Positions 47,700 to 59,470 of a stretch of DNA of 64,000 nucleotides are shown here, in pieces. The notes beneath the pieces are model-generated. The model saw nothing but the letters and a program-made list of their open reading frames with translations, searched no databases and had not been told where the DNA came from. The position numbers were made by a program, and so were the translations under genes. Origin of the DNA: Gonatopus flavifemur (lineage: Eukaryota > Arthropoda > Insecta > Hymenoptera > Dryinidae); contig JAFFJZ010000006.1 of the NCBI GenBank assembly GCA_018340375.1, forward strand, positions 23,070,001 to 23,134,000, in the 5' to 3' direction. The stretch's first letter is position 1; each line of letters begins with the position of its first letter.

Positions 47700-49620
47700 G
47701 TGATATCGATCACTCCATACCTTTCAATTTCTAACCTTTTTTGTCAATCAAGAGGAAGAGGAAGAGCAAGAACATCGACGACTGATCAATCTTATTATGG
47801 TTTCTTTTCAATTTCCAAGCACGATACTCAGCGTGACTTCGATTTTGACCTCATTCATTACTCCAGCCAAGACCGAATAAAGAGTTTCTTTTCCATTCCA
47901 TTGTCACGATTATTATTCGATGACTTATTCGCGTCGATGTAAAATACGCGTGTAAAATTAAACAGCAATTCAATTTACGATCTTGAAGATGATGATGATT
48001 CATTTGTGATCTTTTGTTATTGTTCTCACATCCTGCGAGTGGAAAACTTCAAAACGTTGAAATTTTAATTTTCATCTGGATTTTGAAATATCTTTCCGTG
48101 GATGAAAAAATGTCTGTTTGGTGCCAAGTATTTTTGACAAGCCTCAAGGACACCTATACTAACGTGTCTCAAGAAATCTCACATATACGTTCAATGGCTT
48201 TGTTCTTCTTTCATTCGTGTACACGAGCTTGGGTATTGCTCGAATTAATTTAATATTCGTTTTGATTAATAGTTCATTCCGCTACAACTGTCATCACCCA
48301 CCTTTGAAGCGAGTTTCACGTTTCAATCGTCTACTTTATACGTTTCTTGGAGTCAGACTTGACTCTTCGTGCAGGGAACCTCTCTTTGTTTCAAGTTTCT
48401 ATAGGTTTCGATAAAACATCAATAAAAATTCTATACATCTTTTATAAGAATCTATCAATTTTGTCAAAGATCGAAATCGCTATTGCGAATGAAATTTTCA
48501 CTCTTTTAGACAAATCTGAGATTTTACGTTTGAAGATCTTGCAGCTCTGTAGTATGCAAAGATTCGTTTTCTTCATCTTCATCCAAAAAGAAGGGCGTTT
48601 CATGTAAATTAAAAATACCCTAGAGATATTCAAATGTACGAAATGAAATAATAATTCAAACAAAACGGTTTAGATTAGATCCTCGTGTCGTGCTTTGCCA
48701 AGAAATTTTTTGATACGAAGAGAAAATAACAAACGACCGTGTACAAGAATCTCGTATGTCACACAATTATCGCAATATAATTCAAATACCTATGTGCCCT
48801 AGTAGAATTGCTCCAGTCATTGATGAGTTTTGTAACTCTTAAGGGGATACCAGCGGCCCCTGACGATGCAACCCGAGCCAAGTCTTTTCTGACAAATTAT
48901 TAGGGAATAAAGCAAGAAAAGGAAAATATCGCTATGTACAGACAAGAAGATCTGTACAGAGTCAGAATTTGTCAAAATAGTTTTGGTTGTGTACTTTTCT
49001 AACCAATGGGTCCGGTTCCATCTTCAGGGGTCGCTGTTTTCACCTTAACTAGCCAAAAACTAGACTCACTAGAACTCTACGAGGCACTTGCGAGTATCAA
49101 TGAGGAAAGCATTTCTACTTGGGCAGTGGTACAAAAGTACACAATGAATTGCGCGTTCAAAAAATATTCAGAAAACATAAAAACAGTTACGTAATAGGTT
49201 TACAATATTTGCATTGTTGGATGACCTTAGAATATTGAATGCATAAGTTTATGAAAAGAGTGTTCTCGGAGTTGAAGATGACAAAGAGACATTGTAGAAG
49301 AAAAATTAATTGCAAGATCAGATATATTCGGAACGATCAAAGTACAGTGGGATTCATCATGGAAATATTGTATGCGACATGATGTAATTTGTATTTTTCA
49401 ACATTCTATTCTATATTTCTTGTTCATTTTTTTCAGTATTCCAGTCAGTGCACTCGAGCACCAGCCCAAGTAACACAAGAACTTTTCAAAGATGCTACAT
49501 GATGATACAGTAAATGGGAAGAGAATGTGCAAATGAGACCATTTTGGATAAATTCTTCAAGATATTCTATGGAGATGCATAGCAAGTAATAATTATTCGA
49601 AACAGTCTGATTTGGAGGTT
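47700..49620. other. Non-coding stretch, nothing recognised
   Basis: AT-rich sequence with short frames only. A piece at about 48790-48870 (CCCTAGTAGAATTGCTCCAG) faintly resembles the end of the small element at 30265-30383. Confidence 0.4.
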
Positions 49621-49877
49621 CTAAGCGTGTTCGTAAGATTTTCCAAACACGTTCTTAGCATTTTCGACCTCTCGTCCCTGGTGAAGAAAATCTCCCTGAA
49701 TCTCTCTGAAATCTCTCTGAATTTCTCTGAATCTCTCTATATTTTGGGACGAATTTCAGAGAGATTCAGAATAATTCCAGAATAATTCAGAGAAAGTTAG
49801 AGACTTTTCCGATAGTGATACGTTCTGAATTCTTCAACTTTCTCTCCACATATCACTGAATCCCTCAGAATTTTATA

Positions 49878-50114
49878 TACACGGAGAAAATATTTCATTA
49901 AATATTACAGTGTACTACCGGATCATGGCGCCATATAGGTTTCTTCGACAAAAATTACTGTGTGATTCTGTAGAAGCCAACAGAAAACAAGTATTCTATA
50001 GAGTATATTCTGCTACATATACGGAATCACACAGTAATTTTTGTCGAAGTAACTGATATGGCGCCCTGATCCGGTAGTACACTGTAATATTTGATGAAAT
50101 ATTTTCTCCGTGTA
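49878..50114. mobile_element. 237-bp palindromic element inserted in the CTCTGAATT element
   Basis: TACACGGAGAAAATATTTCA and TGAAATATTTTCTCCGTGTA are perfect inverses. The arms continue through ATTACAGTGTACTACCGGAT, TGGCGCCATAT and TTCGACAAAAATTACTGTGT with few changes. Arm identity is high, suggesting a recent origin. Confidence 0.8.
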
Positions 50115-50280
50115 TTTAAATTTCAAAGCTCCCTCTGAATTTCTCTGAATCTTTCTGAATTCCTCTAAATCTCCGGGAATTTAATGTATTCAGATTTTAA
50201 AGTTTCCTCTGAATTCCTCTGAATTTCTCTGAATCCCTCTGGATTACTCTGAATCTTTTTAAATTCCTCTGAATATTTCT

Positions 50281-51250
50281 AAAAAATTCCACGCACAATT
50301 TTTCTTAATTTATCTTCCTCTGGAAGTCCCTGAAACTTCCAGAAAGCCTCTGAAATGCAGGACCAAGAATTGTACTGAATTCATTCCTCTCTGAATTTCC
50401 CAGACCCCCCGGATCACTCTAAATTCTTCTGAATCTTTCTGAATTTTTCTGACAAATCCCACGCACAATTTTTCCCAATTCACCTGTCTCTGTGAGTCTC
50501 TGATACTCCCTGAATACTTCTGAAATCCTGTACCAAAAATTTAGCTGAATTAATTCCTCTCTGAATTTTTCTGAATTACGCTGAACTTTTTCAAATTCTC
50601 CTGAATATTCCTGAACAGCTCTAATCACATATTTCCCCTAATTCACCTGTCTCTGTGAGTCTCTGACATTCCCTGAATACTTCTGAAATCCTGAACCAAA
50701 AATTTAGCTGAATTAATTCCTCTCTGAATTTTTCTGAATTTCTCTGAATATTTCTAAAATGTTCCACGCACAATTTTTCTAATGTACCTATCTTCGGAAG
50801 TCTCTAATACTTCCAGAAAGCCTCTGAAATGCAGGACCAAGATTTTACTGAATTTATTCCTCTCTGAATTTCCCAGACTTGCCCCGCATCTCTCCGAATT
50901 CCGCTGAATCCCTCTGAATCTTTCTGAAAAATCCCTCGCACAATTTTTCCTAATTCACCTGTCTCTGTGAGTCTCTGACATTCCCTGAATACCTCTGGAA
51001 TCCTGAACCAAAAATTTAGCTGAATTAATTCCTCTCTGAATTTCTCTGAATATTTCTGAAAAGTCCTACGCACAATCTCTCTGAATTCATCTATCTCTGA
51101 AAGTATCTGACACTCCTTGAACGCCTCTGAAATGCAGGACCAAGAATTTTACTGAATTTGTTCCTCTCTGAATTTCCCTGCATCTCTCTGAGTTCCTCTG
51201 AATTTTTCCAAATTCTTCTGAAAAATTCAAAGCACAAGTTCTCTCAATCC
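50281..51250. repeat. Higher-order minisatellite, six units of two types
   Basis: Units start at CACGCACAATTTTTC-like sequence. Type A contains CCTCTGAAATGCAGGACCAA; type B contains TTCTGAAATCCTGAACCAA and TTTAGCTGAATTAATTCC. The order from 50281 is A, B, B, A, B, A, followed by a partial unit. Confidence 0.7.
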
Positions 51251-51806
51251 ACTAGTCTCTAAAATCCTCTGAACCACGCTGAATTGCTCTGAATTTCTCT
51301 GATTCTTTCTGAATCTCTCTGAAACGTGAAATTTTCAGAGACATTCAGAGAGATTTTTTCACCAGGGGTGTTGCTTGAGAGAAGTTGTGATCCTTCATAC
51401 TGGGGAGTGAAGTATCTTCCCTCAGGAAAGCTTTCCTTCAAAACATTCAAAATGATATAGAAATTTTGCAAGTTCATAGAAATGGACAAAGAAAACTCTT
51501 CTACAGATCTCGCGACCATATTCGTTCCCTTTCCATTGAATGGTTCGAAGAGTAGACATTTCGGTGATCAACAAAAAATGCAAGAACGCGTCATGATAAG
51601 GATAACCACCATTTTCAACAATCGTGGATTTGTTTCTACTCGTATCCATAGCGATACAACACGCTCCTCACGTTGGCTCTTCAAATCGATCCATCGTCTT
51701 TGTTCCTGTCTGTATTTGCATATTATGATTCGATGGAATTGAATCGAGTCCGTGACAATCTCACGTACGAAGATGATATGAGTTATTTCATCGGATTTAT
51801 ACCATC

Positions 51807-51994
51807 TCTGCTTACAGAATCTCATTGAACCGATTGATTCTCATTGATTTCGATGCACAAAACTGATTCAAACCCATTGAGAATCAATTTTTAATGAAGA
51901 AACCATTAAAAATGGATTCTCAATGGGTTTGAATCAGTTTTGTGCATTGGAATCAATGAGAATCAATCGGTTCAATGATATTCTTTGAGCAGGG
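51807..51994. mobile_element. Palindromic repeat, CCCTGCT family, near-complete copy
   Basis: TCTGCTTACAGAATCTCATT at the left and TATTCTTTGAGCAGGG at the right. The arms pair over about 80 bases (ACCGATTGATTCTCATTGAT, CAAAACTGATTCAAACCCAT) around a short TTTTAATG loop. Confidence 0.75.
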
Positions 51995-54008
51995 AAACGT
52001 CAGTTAAAAAATAAATCCAGGTAGCAAAGTATTAAATACTTTGAGAGACTTTCAGAACGACATTCCAAATTTTGATCTCATTTCCCTGGAATTCCTTCTT
52101 TTCGGCAGATACCCACAAAAATCAGGAAGACAAAAGGTCTGAATATCTTTTTTGAGGAATTTGCGGCGTGAATTTCAAAGGACCAATTTTTGGGGAGTAC
52201 GGAATTCATCGCTCCTGGTACAATTCAGCAATAATAAATTTCAAATAAGAATCCCTCCCTTACTCTTTTCTCTAAACATGGAAAAAAAAATATAAAAACT
52301 TTGCAAACCTGAAGAAATGGATGGAAGTCAAGAACAAACAAAAAAAGAACAATTTTCCAATTGCACGAAATTACGATACCCAAAATCTCCTATGTTTTTG
52401 GTCGAATCACAAGGTTTCACAAGAACTTGCATAAGTATGATAATGATACACGAGTTTCTGTAACGACGATAAGTCGCGAGTGGGGCATTTTGTTCCTTCC
52501 ACTCTGAAACTTCTATAAGATCGTATCACATATAATATTCTTGGAAGTGACCCATTTATGAAAACCATCACGATCCGTTCTTGATTTTTTGTTCTCTTCC
52601 TTCGCTCTCTTCTCGCCGAATCAATAGGAAAAAAAAGTCGCTGCAAAACGAAATCACAGGCTTGTTTATTAATTCTCCACTCGATTACGATAACAGTTCT
52701 CTCCCGTTGTCAAAGTTATCGTCACTGTTTCATTGTCTCAACTGCCCTCGCTTTCTTTCTTTTTCCGTGATAATTAGAAGAAAGAAGAAAAAATACCGTA
52801 CGAAGGAACTCGAACGGAGGAAAAAAAATACTTTATCGTTATCGTTGTTTGGTAAAAGCACACTTTCATTATGATTGTTATTGTGATTATTATTATTATT
52901 ATCATCATCGCCATCATTGGATGAGTTGTTGACCAATTTCTGAATATTACTATTCACACTATCTCTCAGTTTCAAAGGTCATCTTTTGTATAATAAAACG
53001 TGCCACTGAATAATCCCTTACGAATTTATCTATAAATTCATTATCATGTGTCAATAACTTTGATTAGATATTCGGTGACTGGCAATTCATGAGTCTTGAA
53101 TTTTGAACTGATATTTGTCACGTATTTGACAAATGTCAAGTTTCCATCGCAAAAATTGGTGACGAAAGAAGAACGTTAGAGAATTTTACCTTCTTGAGAA
53201 CGGTGTATTCTCATTATTCGATATAAATGTATAATAAAATCCATGATTATTCGACAATTTGTGGAGATAACGGCAGCATTAAACGGTGAAGCAAGTGCTT
53301 TTGACGATAAGCAATATTTATTCAAAGGAGCCTGCATTGGTCCCACCGAGGGAAATAAGGACTTGTCCACACAGAATTCAAATTCAAACCGTCATCGTAC
53401 ATTTACCGAATAAGATGTGAAAATTTCAGTATTTAGAAAACGCATTATTCCGAGAAGCGATGGAATTCGAATCGCATGATTCAACATATTCGGGAAATTC
53501 TCTAAAATTGAAACCCGAGTTATTTGGCATATTCTCAGAACATGTTCTATGAATTGAAAATCAAAAGATAAACGAGACCTCAAAGAAAAAAAGGATTAAA
53601 TTCAAATAATATTGAAAACAAAAACAGGAAATTCACAGAATATGATACGAATTCACATGTGGAGTTAAAAATAAGCACATTATGGAAACGATTCAAGGAG
53701 AAAAGTTGACTCAAACTGTGACACAGCAACGTTTAAGATCGTACGAGCGTGTTTCTTTCATTCCTTTTCAACCATCGGCGTTAGAAAGAGAAGTCTCAAA
53801 CACGCTGTTATTCTCTCAATAAAAGTTGATTCTAAAGTCATTGCTCTTTTACATTGTAGAATCAATATATGCTTATGTACGAACCACGCCAAACCTATTT
53901 TATTCGAGTATGTATATATGTACGTACATAATTGACATATGTACAGATTTCAAATATGAAATGTATTTCAAGAAGATTACATTCTGCATCCAAGACGATC
54001 AGCTAAAT
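51995..54008. other. Intergenic stretch with a trinucleotide run, no gene recognised
   Basis: A TTATTATTATTATCATCATC run near 52885-52912 is the only clear repeat. Short frames here have no family resemblance. Confidence 0.4.
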
Positions 54009-54217
54009 TACCCACATAACAATTTTGGATCACTCTTTTGGATCATTCTGAAAGATATCTTAAAGAATTCGAAAAGATGTCTTATGAAACACCAAAAGAT
54101 CTCTTTTGGAAGTCTTCATGCGAGATTTCTTGGAGTTTTCTGAAGGTATCTTTTAGAATTCTTTAAGATATCTTTTAGAATGTTCCGGAAGAATTCCTCA
54201 AAATTGTTATCTGGGTA
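54009..54217. repeat. Palindromic AAGATATCTTTT motif field
   Basis: TACCCACATAACAATTTTGG at the left matches the complement of AAAATTGTTATCTGGGTA at the right. The interior iterates AAGATATCTT, AGAATTCTTT and AAAGATCTCTTTT. It shares the GATATCTT core with the 17.2 and 19.1 kb repeats. Confidence 0.6.
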
Positions 54218-54547
54218 TGAACTAAGTAAATCGTAACTAACGTTTCAGATACCAAATTCATACGGAACAACATTGACGAATGTATTTAAAAATATACCAG
54301 CTCGATTATATACGGTGCATCGCGTTGGGTGATATGCCGATATTATGATTCATATCTTTTAGTTTACTTTCATGATTCTTGAAGGTATGGCGATAAGGCT
54401 GAAAAGTCATATCTCTGAGGAAAGGCTAATTTTTCGTACTGATATCGTTGAAGTGTCAATGAAAACACTGCGTTTTGCGTTTTATGCAAAAATGTTTTTA
54501 TCTTTCGGAATAAATTCAGTTGCAATACAGCACCGGTTAAAAGTGAT

Positions 54548-54730
54548 GTTCCTGAAGTTTGAATCGTTTATTGAACCAAATTAGGGCTTGAACAACACAA
54601 TACTCCGCTGTTAGAGACCGAAAATCTTGCAGTACATTCTTTAAATGATATTTTCCTGTTCCAAGGAATTAATTCGAAGTGGTAAATAACGATTTGTGAG
54701 TTTATATAAACGATTCAAACTTCAGGAACA
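54548..54730. mobile_element. Palindromic repeat, GTTTGAATCGTTT family, most complete copy
   Basis: TGTTCCTGAAGTTTGAATCG and CGATTCAAACTTCAGGAACA are perfect inverses at the two ends. This copy gives the best estimate of the family's true ends. Confidence 0.75.
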
Positions 54731-55805
54731 CGAAAAGTAGCTATAATATCTCAGTGGAAAACTATCGTAGAAGGAAAAAAATAAGTAAACTAATCTGAAG
54801 GGTGGAACATGAGCTGTGTATCAATGATTTTTCCAATAATTCAAACAGCGGTGACTGGCTGCGCTTTGAAAACCATCTTTCACTCTTTTCCTGTAATATT
54901 TCTCACAGAGCTATCTACATTTTGAGCAGAAAATCGTAGACCAGGGAAACGTTCTATTCGCGTGAATATTTCCAGAACTTATTTGACGAATTCATATTAT
55001 TTGAAATAGAAAATTTCTGAATTTAGAAATTAAGACTGTTAAATTCAATCACCATTGAGAAATTCCAGTCCCAGAGACAGGCACAGAATGGGAATTCGGG
55101 GAAATTCACCCCCATGATCGAAAATACAGCGAAATATTGAATTTCTAATAGAAATAAAATCGTGTCTCGATAAACATTTCGTGCCATACACTTTACAAAA
55201 ATTTCAAAACGTATATTTTCAACGTAAAAAGAATTTAAAACATCTAAAAATGTTGCGTGAGCCATCACAAACTTAGAACTTATCTACAAGGCATCGCGAG
55301 ACACAAGGTGTTTATTGGGTGATTATATTTGAAAAGCATGTTCATTTAAATTCTTTTTGGCTTCAGCGCTAAATCTTTGAATAATTCATAAATGGTCTTG
55401 TTTTACGATTCGTGGTTAAAATTTTATTTGTACTAATCGTTTGTCAAGGTTAATACTATATCACCCATGATTAGCGCTGGAGCACGAGATATTTCTATCG
55501 GTACAAAACATTTTTAGGTTAATTACACTAACCTTGATATGAATTCATAATGATTCATAATGAAATCAGTATCAAATAACGATTTGGCCTATTCGAATTT
55601 AACTAACACAATTCTTTTCCCCTGAGTTCTTCAACTATTGTTGAACTAATATTTTTTCATTCTTGTAGAACTTCATAACTTTTTATAAATGATGTTACTT
55701 TAACTGTATTTTTTCCTCCAAGAGAATCGATCTTCCTTCATACGATATTCTCGAGACAAGATCTTTACCCACTGAACTGCATCATTTTCTTTGGATCTCC
55801 CAAGT

Positions 55806-55896
55806 GGAAAAATTTTCAAAATTATGTATAATTCACATGTCAGTAAGTATAGTTTATTATATATAAATTATATATAATTTTTAAACATTTTTCCTT
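55806..55896. repeat. AT-rich hairpin repeat (TTATATATAATT family)
   Basis: GGAAAAATTTTCAAAATTAT at the left pairs with ATATAATTTTTAAACATTTTTCC at the right. Confidence 0.55.
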
Positions 55897-56658
55897 CAAA
55901 ACAAAACGAACTTTGAGATTTGATTGTAGAAAAAAGAAACGTATATGAGGAAAGAAAGGAAGTATAAAAACATGTAACTAATTTGTCATTCAGAGTCACT
56001 CAATCGAGGATGATGATAATAAATTGACAATATTTATATTTGTCAATCGCGAGATAAATCAACTATGTCGCGTATTAAATAAATGTAGATATATATATAT
56101 ATATCAACGATGTTCGTTCTATTATGTAATAATATTGGTACGTAACGGGAAGTTGAACATTACTGAATATTATCAATGAGTACTGGTACATTAATGCGTG
56201 ACCGACGTGTATCATCCAATTGAGCTGATCCTGTGATCAATTATTGCACGATACGAATTTCAGTACCTGTATACAGACGTATGATACATTCTGTGACTCG
56301 TGACATATTAAATTCGTTGATAATAGGATCAACTGTATTAATGCATCATTAATAGCATGAAAGATTGATAACGCTACCGATAACAATTTATGCGTAAAAT
56401 AAAAGAATGATATAATTACAACTCGTTAAGAAATCACGTAAACAAAACAACGTGTTGTCATGGATGACAAGGTGAAATTTATGTAATAACATGATTGTGG
56501 AGCATAAAAACGAACTTGATCAACCTGTTTGTGTGTGAAATCCAAAGGAAGAGATACTTTGCGGCAGAGCACGTTACTGTACTGTCATTTGAATACAAAA
56601 TTCTCAATTCTCTGAAAAAAAAATATTCCAAGAAGTGTAATTTTTAATATTGAACATT

Positions 56659-57322
56659 CCCTGGTGAAAAAATCTCTCAAAATCTCTCTGAAAATTTCAC
56701 GTTTCAGAGAAATTCAGAGGAGTCAAGAGCAATTCATCGTGATTCAAGAAAATTCAGAAGAATTCAGGTACGGGAGCTTTTCAGAGGAATTCAGAGAAAT
56801 TCAGAGAGAGAGAGATACATTGAGAGAAATTTTTGGTGCCAGATGTGAGAGGCATTCAGGGAATTTTGGAGAAACTTAGAGGAACGGAAATTAGGAAAAA
56901 CTTAGCATGGAACTTGTCAGAAGGATTCAGGGAAATTCAGAGTAAGCTTTGAATTCTCCATATTTGAAATTCGCAGAGATTCAAAGAGATTCAGGAGAAT
57001 TCAGAAAGATTCAGACAAATTTAGAGTAAGCTTTGAAAGTTATATATATGAAATTCTGATATATTCAAAGAGATTCAGAGGAATTCAGCATAAGCTTTGA
57101 ATTGTTGATAAATGAAATTCTGAAGAATTCAGAAAGATTAAGAAATATCTTGAAGAATTCCTAGATTTCCATGGAAAAAAATCAAGAGAGGATCAAAGAA
57201 AGTTGGAGAGATTCAGGATGTAGGGTTATCTGACAGGTCTCTAACTTTCTCTGCATTGCTCTGAACCTCTCTGAAAAATGTCCGAGAATATAGAGAGATT
57301 CAGAGAGATTTTTTTACCAGGG
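56659..57322. mobile_element. 664-bp element with CCCTGGTGAAAAAATC ends
   Basis: CCCTGGTGAAAAAATCTCTC and GAGAGATTTTTTTACCAGGG are inverse ends. The interior iterates CAGAGAAATTCAGAG on the + strand at the left and CTCTGAA near the right. It is the shorter relative of 49676-51367. Confidence 0.75.
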
Positions 57323-58600
57323 TTGAATTCAAATATTGAGAATCATGTGTTTTTTTATTCAATTTCAATAAATTGAACACCACACGAGTTGATATTTCTA
57401 ATCTGCTTCTCTTGACATTTTTCTAGTATCAAAAGCATTCCAAATAGAATTATCTACTTTCGAATAGCTCGAATAATCAGCTGAGCGACGATGATGTTCC
57501 CCAGAGGCGCAACAACGGGGGGTCCAAGAGAGTGCCAGGGCATCCGCTCGATTAAGATACAAGCATTCCCTCAATTTATATAGGATTCTACAACAATTAT
57601 ATATAAACTATATTGAATCGTATATGATTACTAAAAAGTCTTCCAGAAAACTATAGCGTTAAGTTGCTGCGCCCTTGAAATTGACGAATTTATACAACCA
57701 AATTCTCTGAAAATATTCAAAGAATAGATTTGGAATAAATTTCCGTGAAAAAACACGGAACGTACTGTAGAATTTAAATGACAAATGTGTATACTTAAAA
57801 GAATGGAATCGTTTGGAATCAGATAACTCGTTGAAGAATATAATATATAACACACCTGTCTCTAAGGTTTTATCAATTTTCCATTATACTGTTGAGAGCG
57901 ATTAAGCGAATTCGTGTCACCGCTTTATATCCAAGACACGTCGAAGGATATGAAGAAAAAACCGGATTTCAAACATCAAATGAAGTTCGCTTGAAAAATA
58001 ATACACATATTCTTTTCCCATCCACTCTATTCCTCTTGGCGTTCTCTTGGAAGTGGCTATTTTTTCTCTTTTTTCCTGAATCAAGGTCAATCACCCGGTC
58101 GTATATACCCCACTCGTGATATTTTACACAACCGATACTTCCAGAAGAAAGAATTCCTCAAATCTTTCACTCGGAATAACCAAAGACTTATAAATCGGGA
58201 TACTCAAGTTTTCGTATTTGATGTTATTATTTTATTTTCCTGGTTGTCCAAAAAATGAGATCGACCACACCTCGTTATCATTGTTTCCCGGTGGTGGTAT
58301 CAAGCTCATTTAAATCGCAGTCAGTTTTCCGATATTTTAGTAGCGGTGGATGATAAAATGGAGTTGCAAACACGTTTACCTTGACACTTGATTGCGGTAA
58401 CATAAAATACACTCCACTGAGATACTTTGTTTTCAACTTCGATTCACGAATCAAATGTAATATTATTGAATCATGGGTTACCGAACCGATGGAACTTTCT
58501 TCAACTCTTTGAAAAATGTGTTTTCGGAAATAGCTTTTGAGATTGATTAGAAAAACAAGGTTGAAAGAATTGTTCTAGTTTGGATAGTTTTCTGAATAAT
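57323..58600. other. Intergenic stretch, no gene recognised
   Basis: AT-rich DNA. Short frames on both strands have no recognisable similarity. Confidence 0.4.
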
Positions 58601-58755
58601 TTAGCTGCAGCGGCTGAGTAGCTAGCACGAACCCGGAGAACCAATAGATTAGCTCTTGCAGCCAAATTTTAACTGTTGCAGTACATAAATTAGCTACAAA
58701 TGCAAATTTTTTGCTATAACAGCTACAATTCAGCTGCAGAAGCTAATTTCCCGGA
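58600..58755. repeat. Field of TTAGCTGCAG motifs
   Basis: AGCTGCAG, TTAGCT and TTGCAGC recur on both strands. CCCGGAGAACC near 58632 and TTTCCCGGAAAG near 58751 suggest inverted ends. Confidence 0.5.
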
Positions 58756-58779
58756 AAGAACATGAAGCTCCAACAAACG

Positions 58780-59470
58780 TTCAGAATAGATCAACGTAGA
58801 TCCAACTTTTAGGTTTGTGAACGTTCAACGAAGTTCAGATGAACATTGAAATTTCCAGACAGCACAGAAAGTTCTCTTAACGTTCAGAAAACATACACTT
58901 GGTTCCACGTGTTTTAGTCTTCTGCACTTTGGATGCCGTTGAATACGTTCTATAAACACGTTCCTTGCATTTACTTCGGGACGTTCTCATAATATTTTCT
59001 CAATGTACTTTCATGAAAATTAACCCTCAAAAACATGTGCGCAGTTTCGCAAAACCTCATGGAAACCTTTATTGCACACATTCCCAGAACCTCGCACGGT
59101 GCACATGAGTGGAACCAACCGGAACATTAGTACATGTGACGTTCTTAGAACATCCTTGGACGTTAGTTGCACGTTTCCTGAACGTTCAAAAGACCTCTCG
59201 GTGCTGTATGGGAATGTCCGCTCGAGAATGGTTTCAAGAAAGGTTCATAGAACGTTTATTAAAGATTCTACGAAGATTCATTTGATCTCCAATTCAGTAT
59301 GTTTCAGAGGGAACTACAGTTATGATTATAATTCATTGTTCATTGTTTATTGTTCATTTTTTCGTGAAAAAAACATCTTTGGTGAATGTTTAATGAACGT
59401 TCAATAAACCTTCCTTGAAAATATTCTCAAGTGTACATCGTGACGTTCATCAGACCTTCGCTGAACGTTT
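58780..59470. repeat. Field of GAACGTTC motifs
   Basis: GAACGTTCA, TTAACGTTCAG, CATAGAACGTTTA and related forms recur over about 690 bases. GAACGTTC is itself a palindrome. The small frame at 59072-59407 is a by-product of this repeat. Confidence 0.6.

Larger units (their letters stand above)
49676..51367. mobile_element. 1.7 kb element with CCCTGGTGAA ends and CTCTGAATT interior
   Basis: CCCTGGTGAAGAAAATCTCC opens it and GAGAGATTTTTTCACCAGGG closes it. The interior is a dense iteration of CTCTGAATTTCTCTGAATC. From about 50281 to 51250 a higher-order unit of 135-180 bases repeats six times. A smaller element is inserted at 49878-50114. The shorter relative is at 56659-57322. Confidence 0.75.

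Noticed and set aside
50419..51073. Minus-strand frames with repeated peptide IQLNFWYRISEVFREYQRL
   Set aside because: They are translations of the CTCTGAATT minisatellite; the repetition is at DNA level.
52730..52975. Asn/Asp-rich frame on the minus strand
   Set aside because: It is the translation of an ATT/ATC trinucleotide run.
59072..59407. 111-codon plus-strand frame
   Set aside because: It lies within the GAACGTTC motif field and has no protein similarity.
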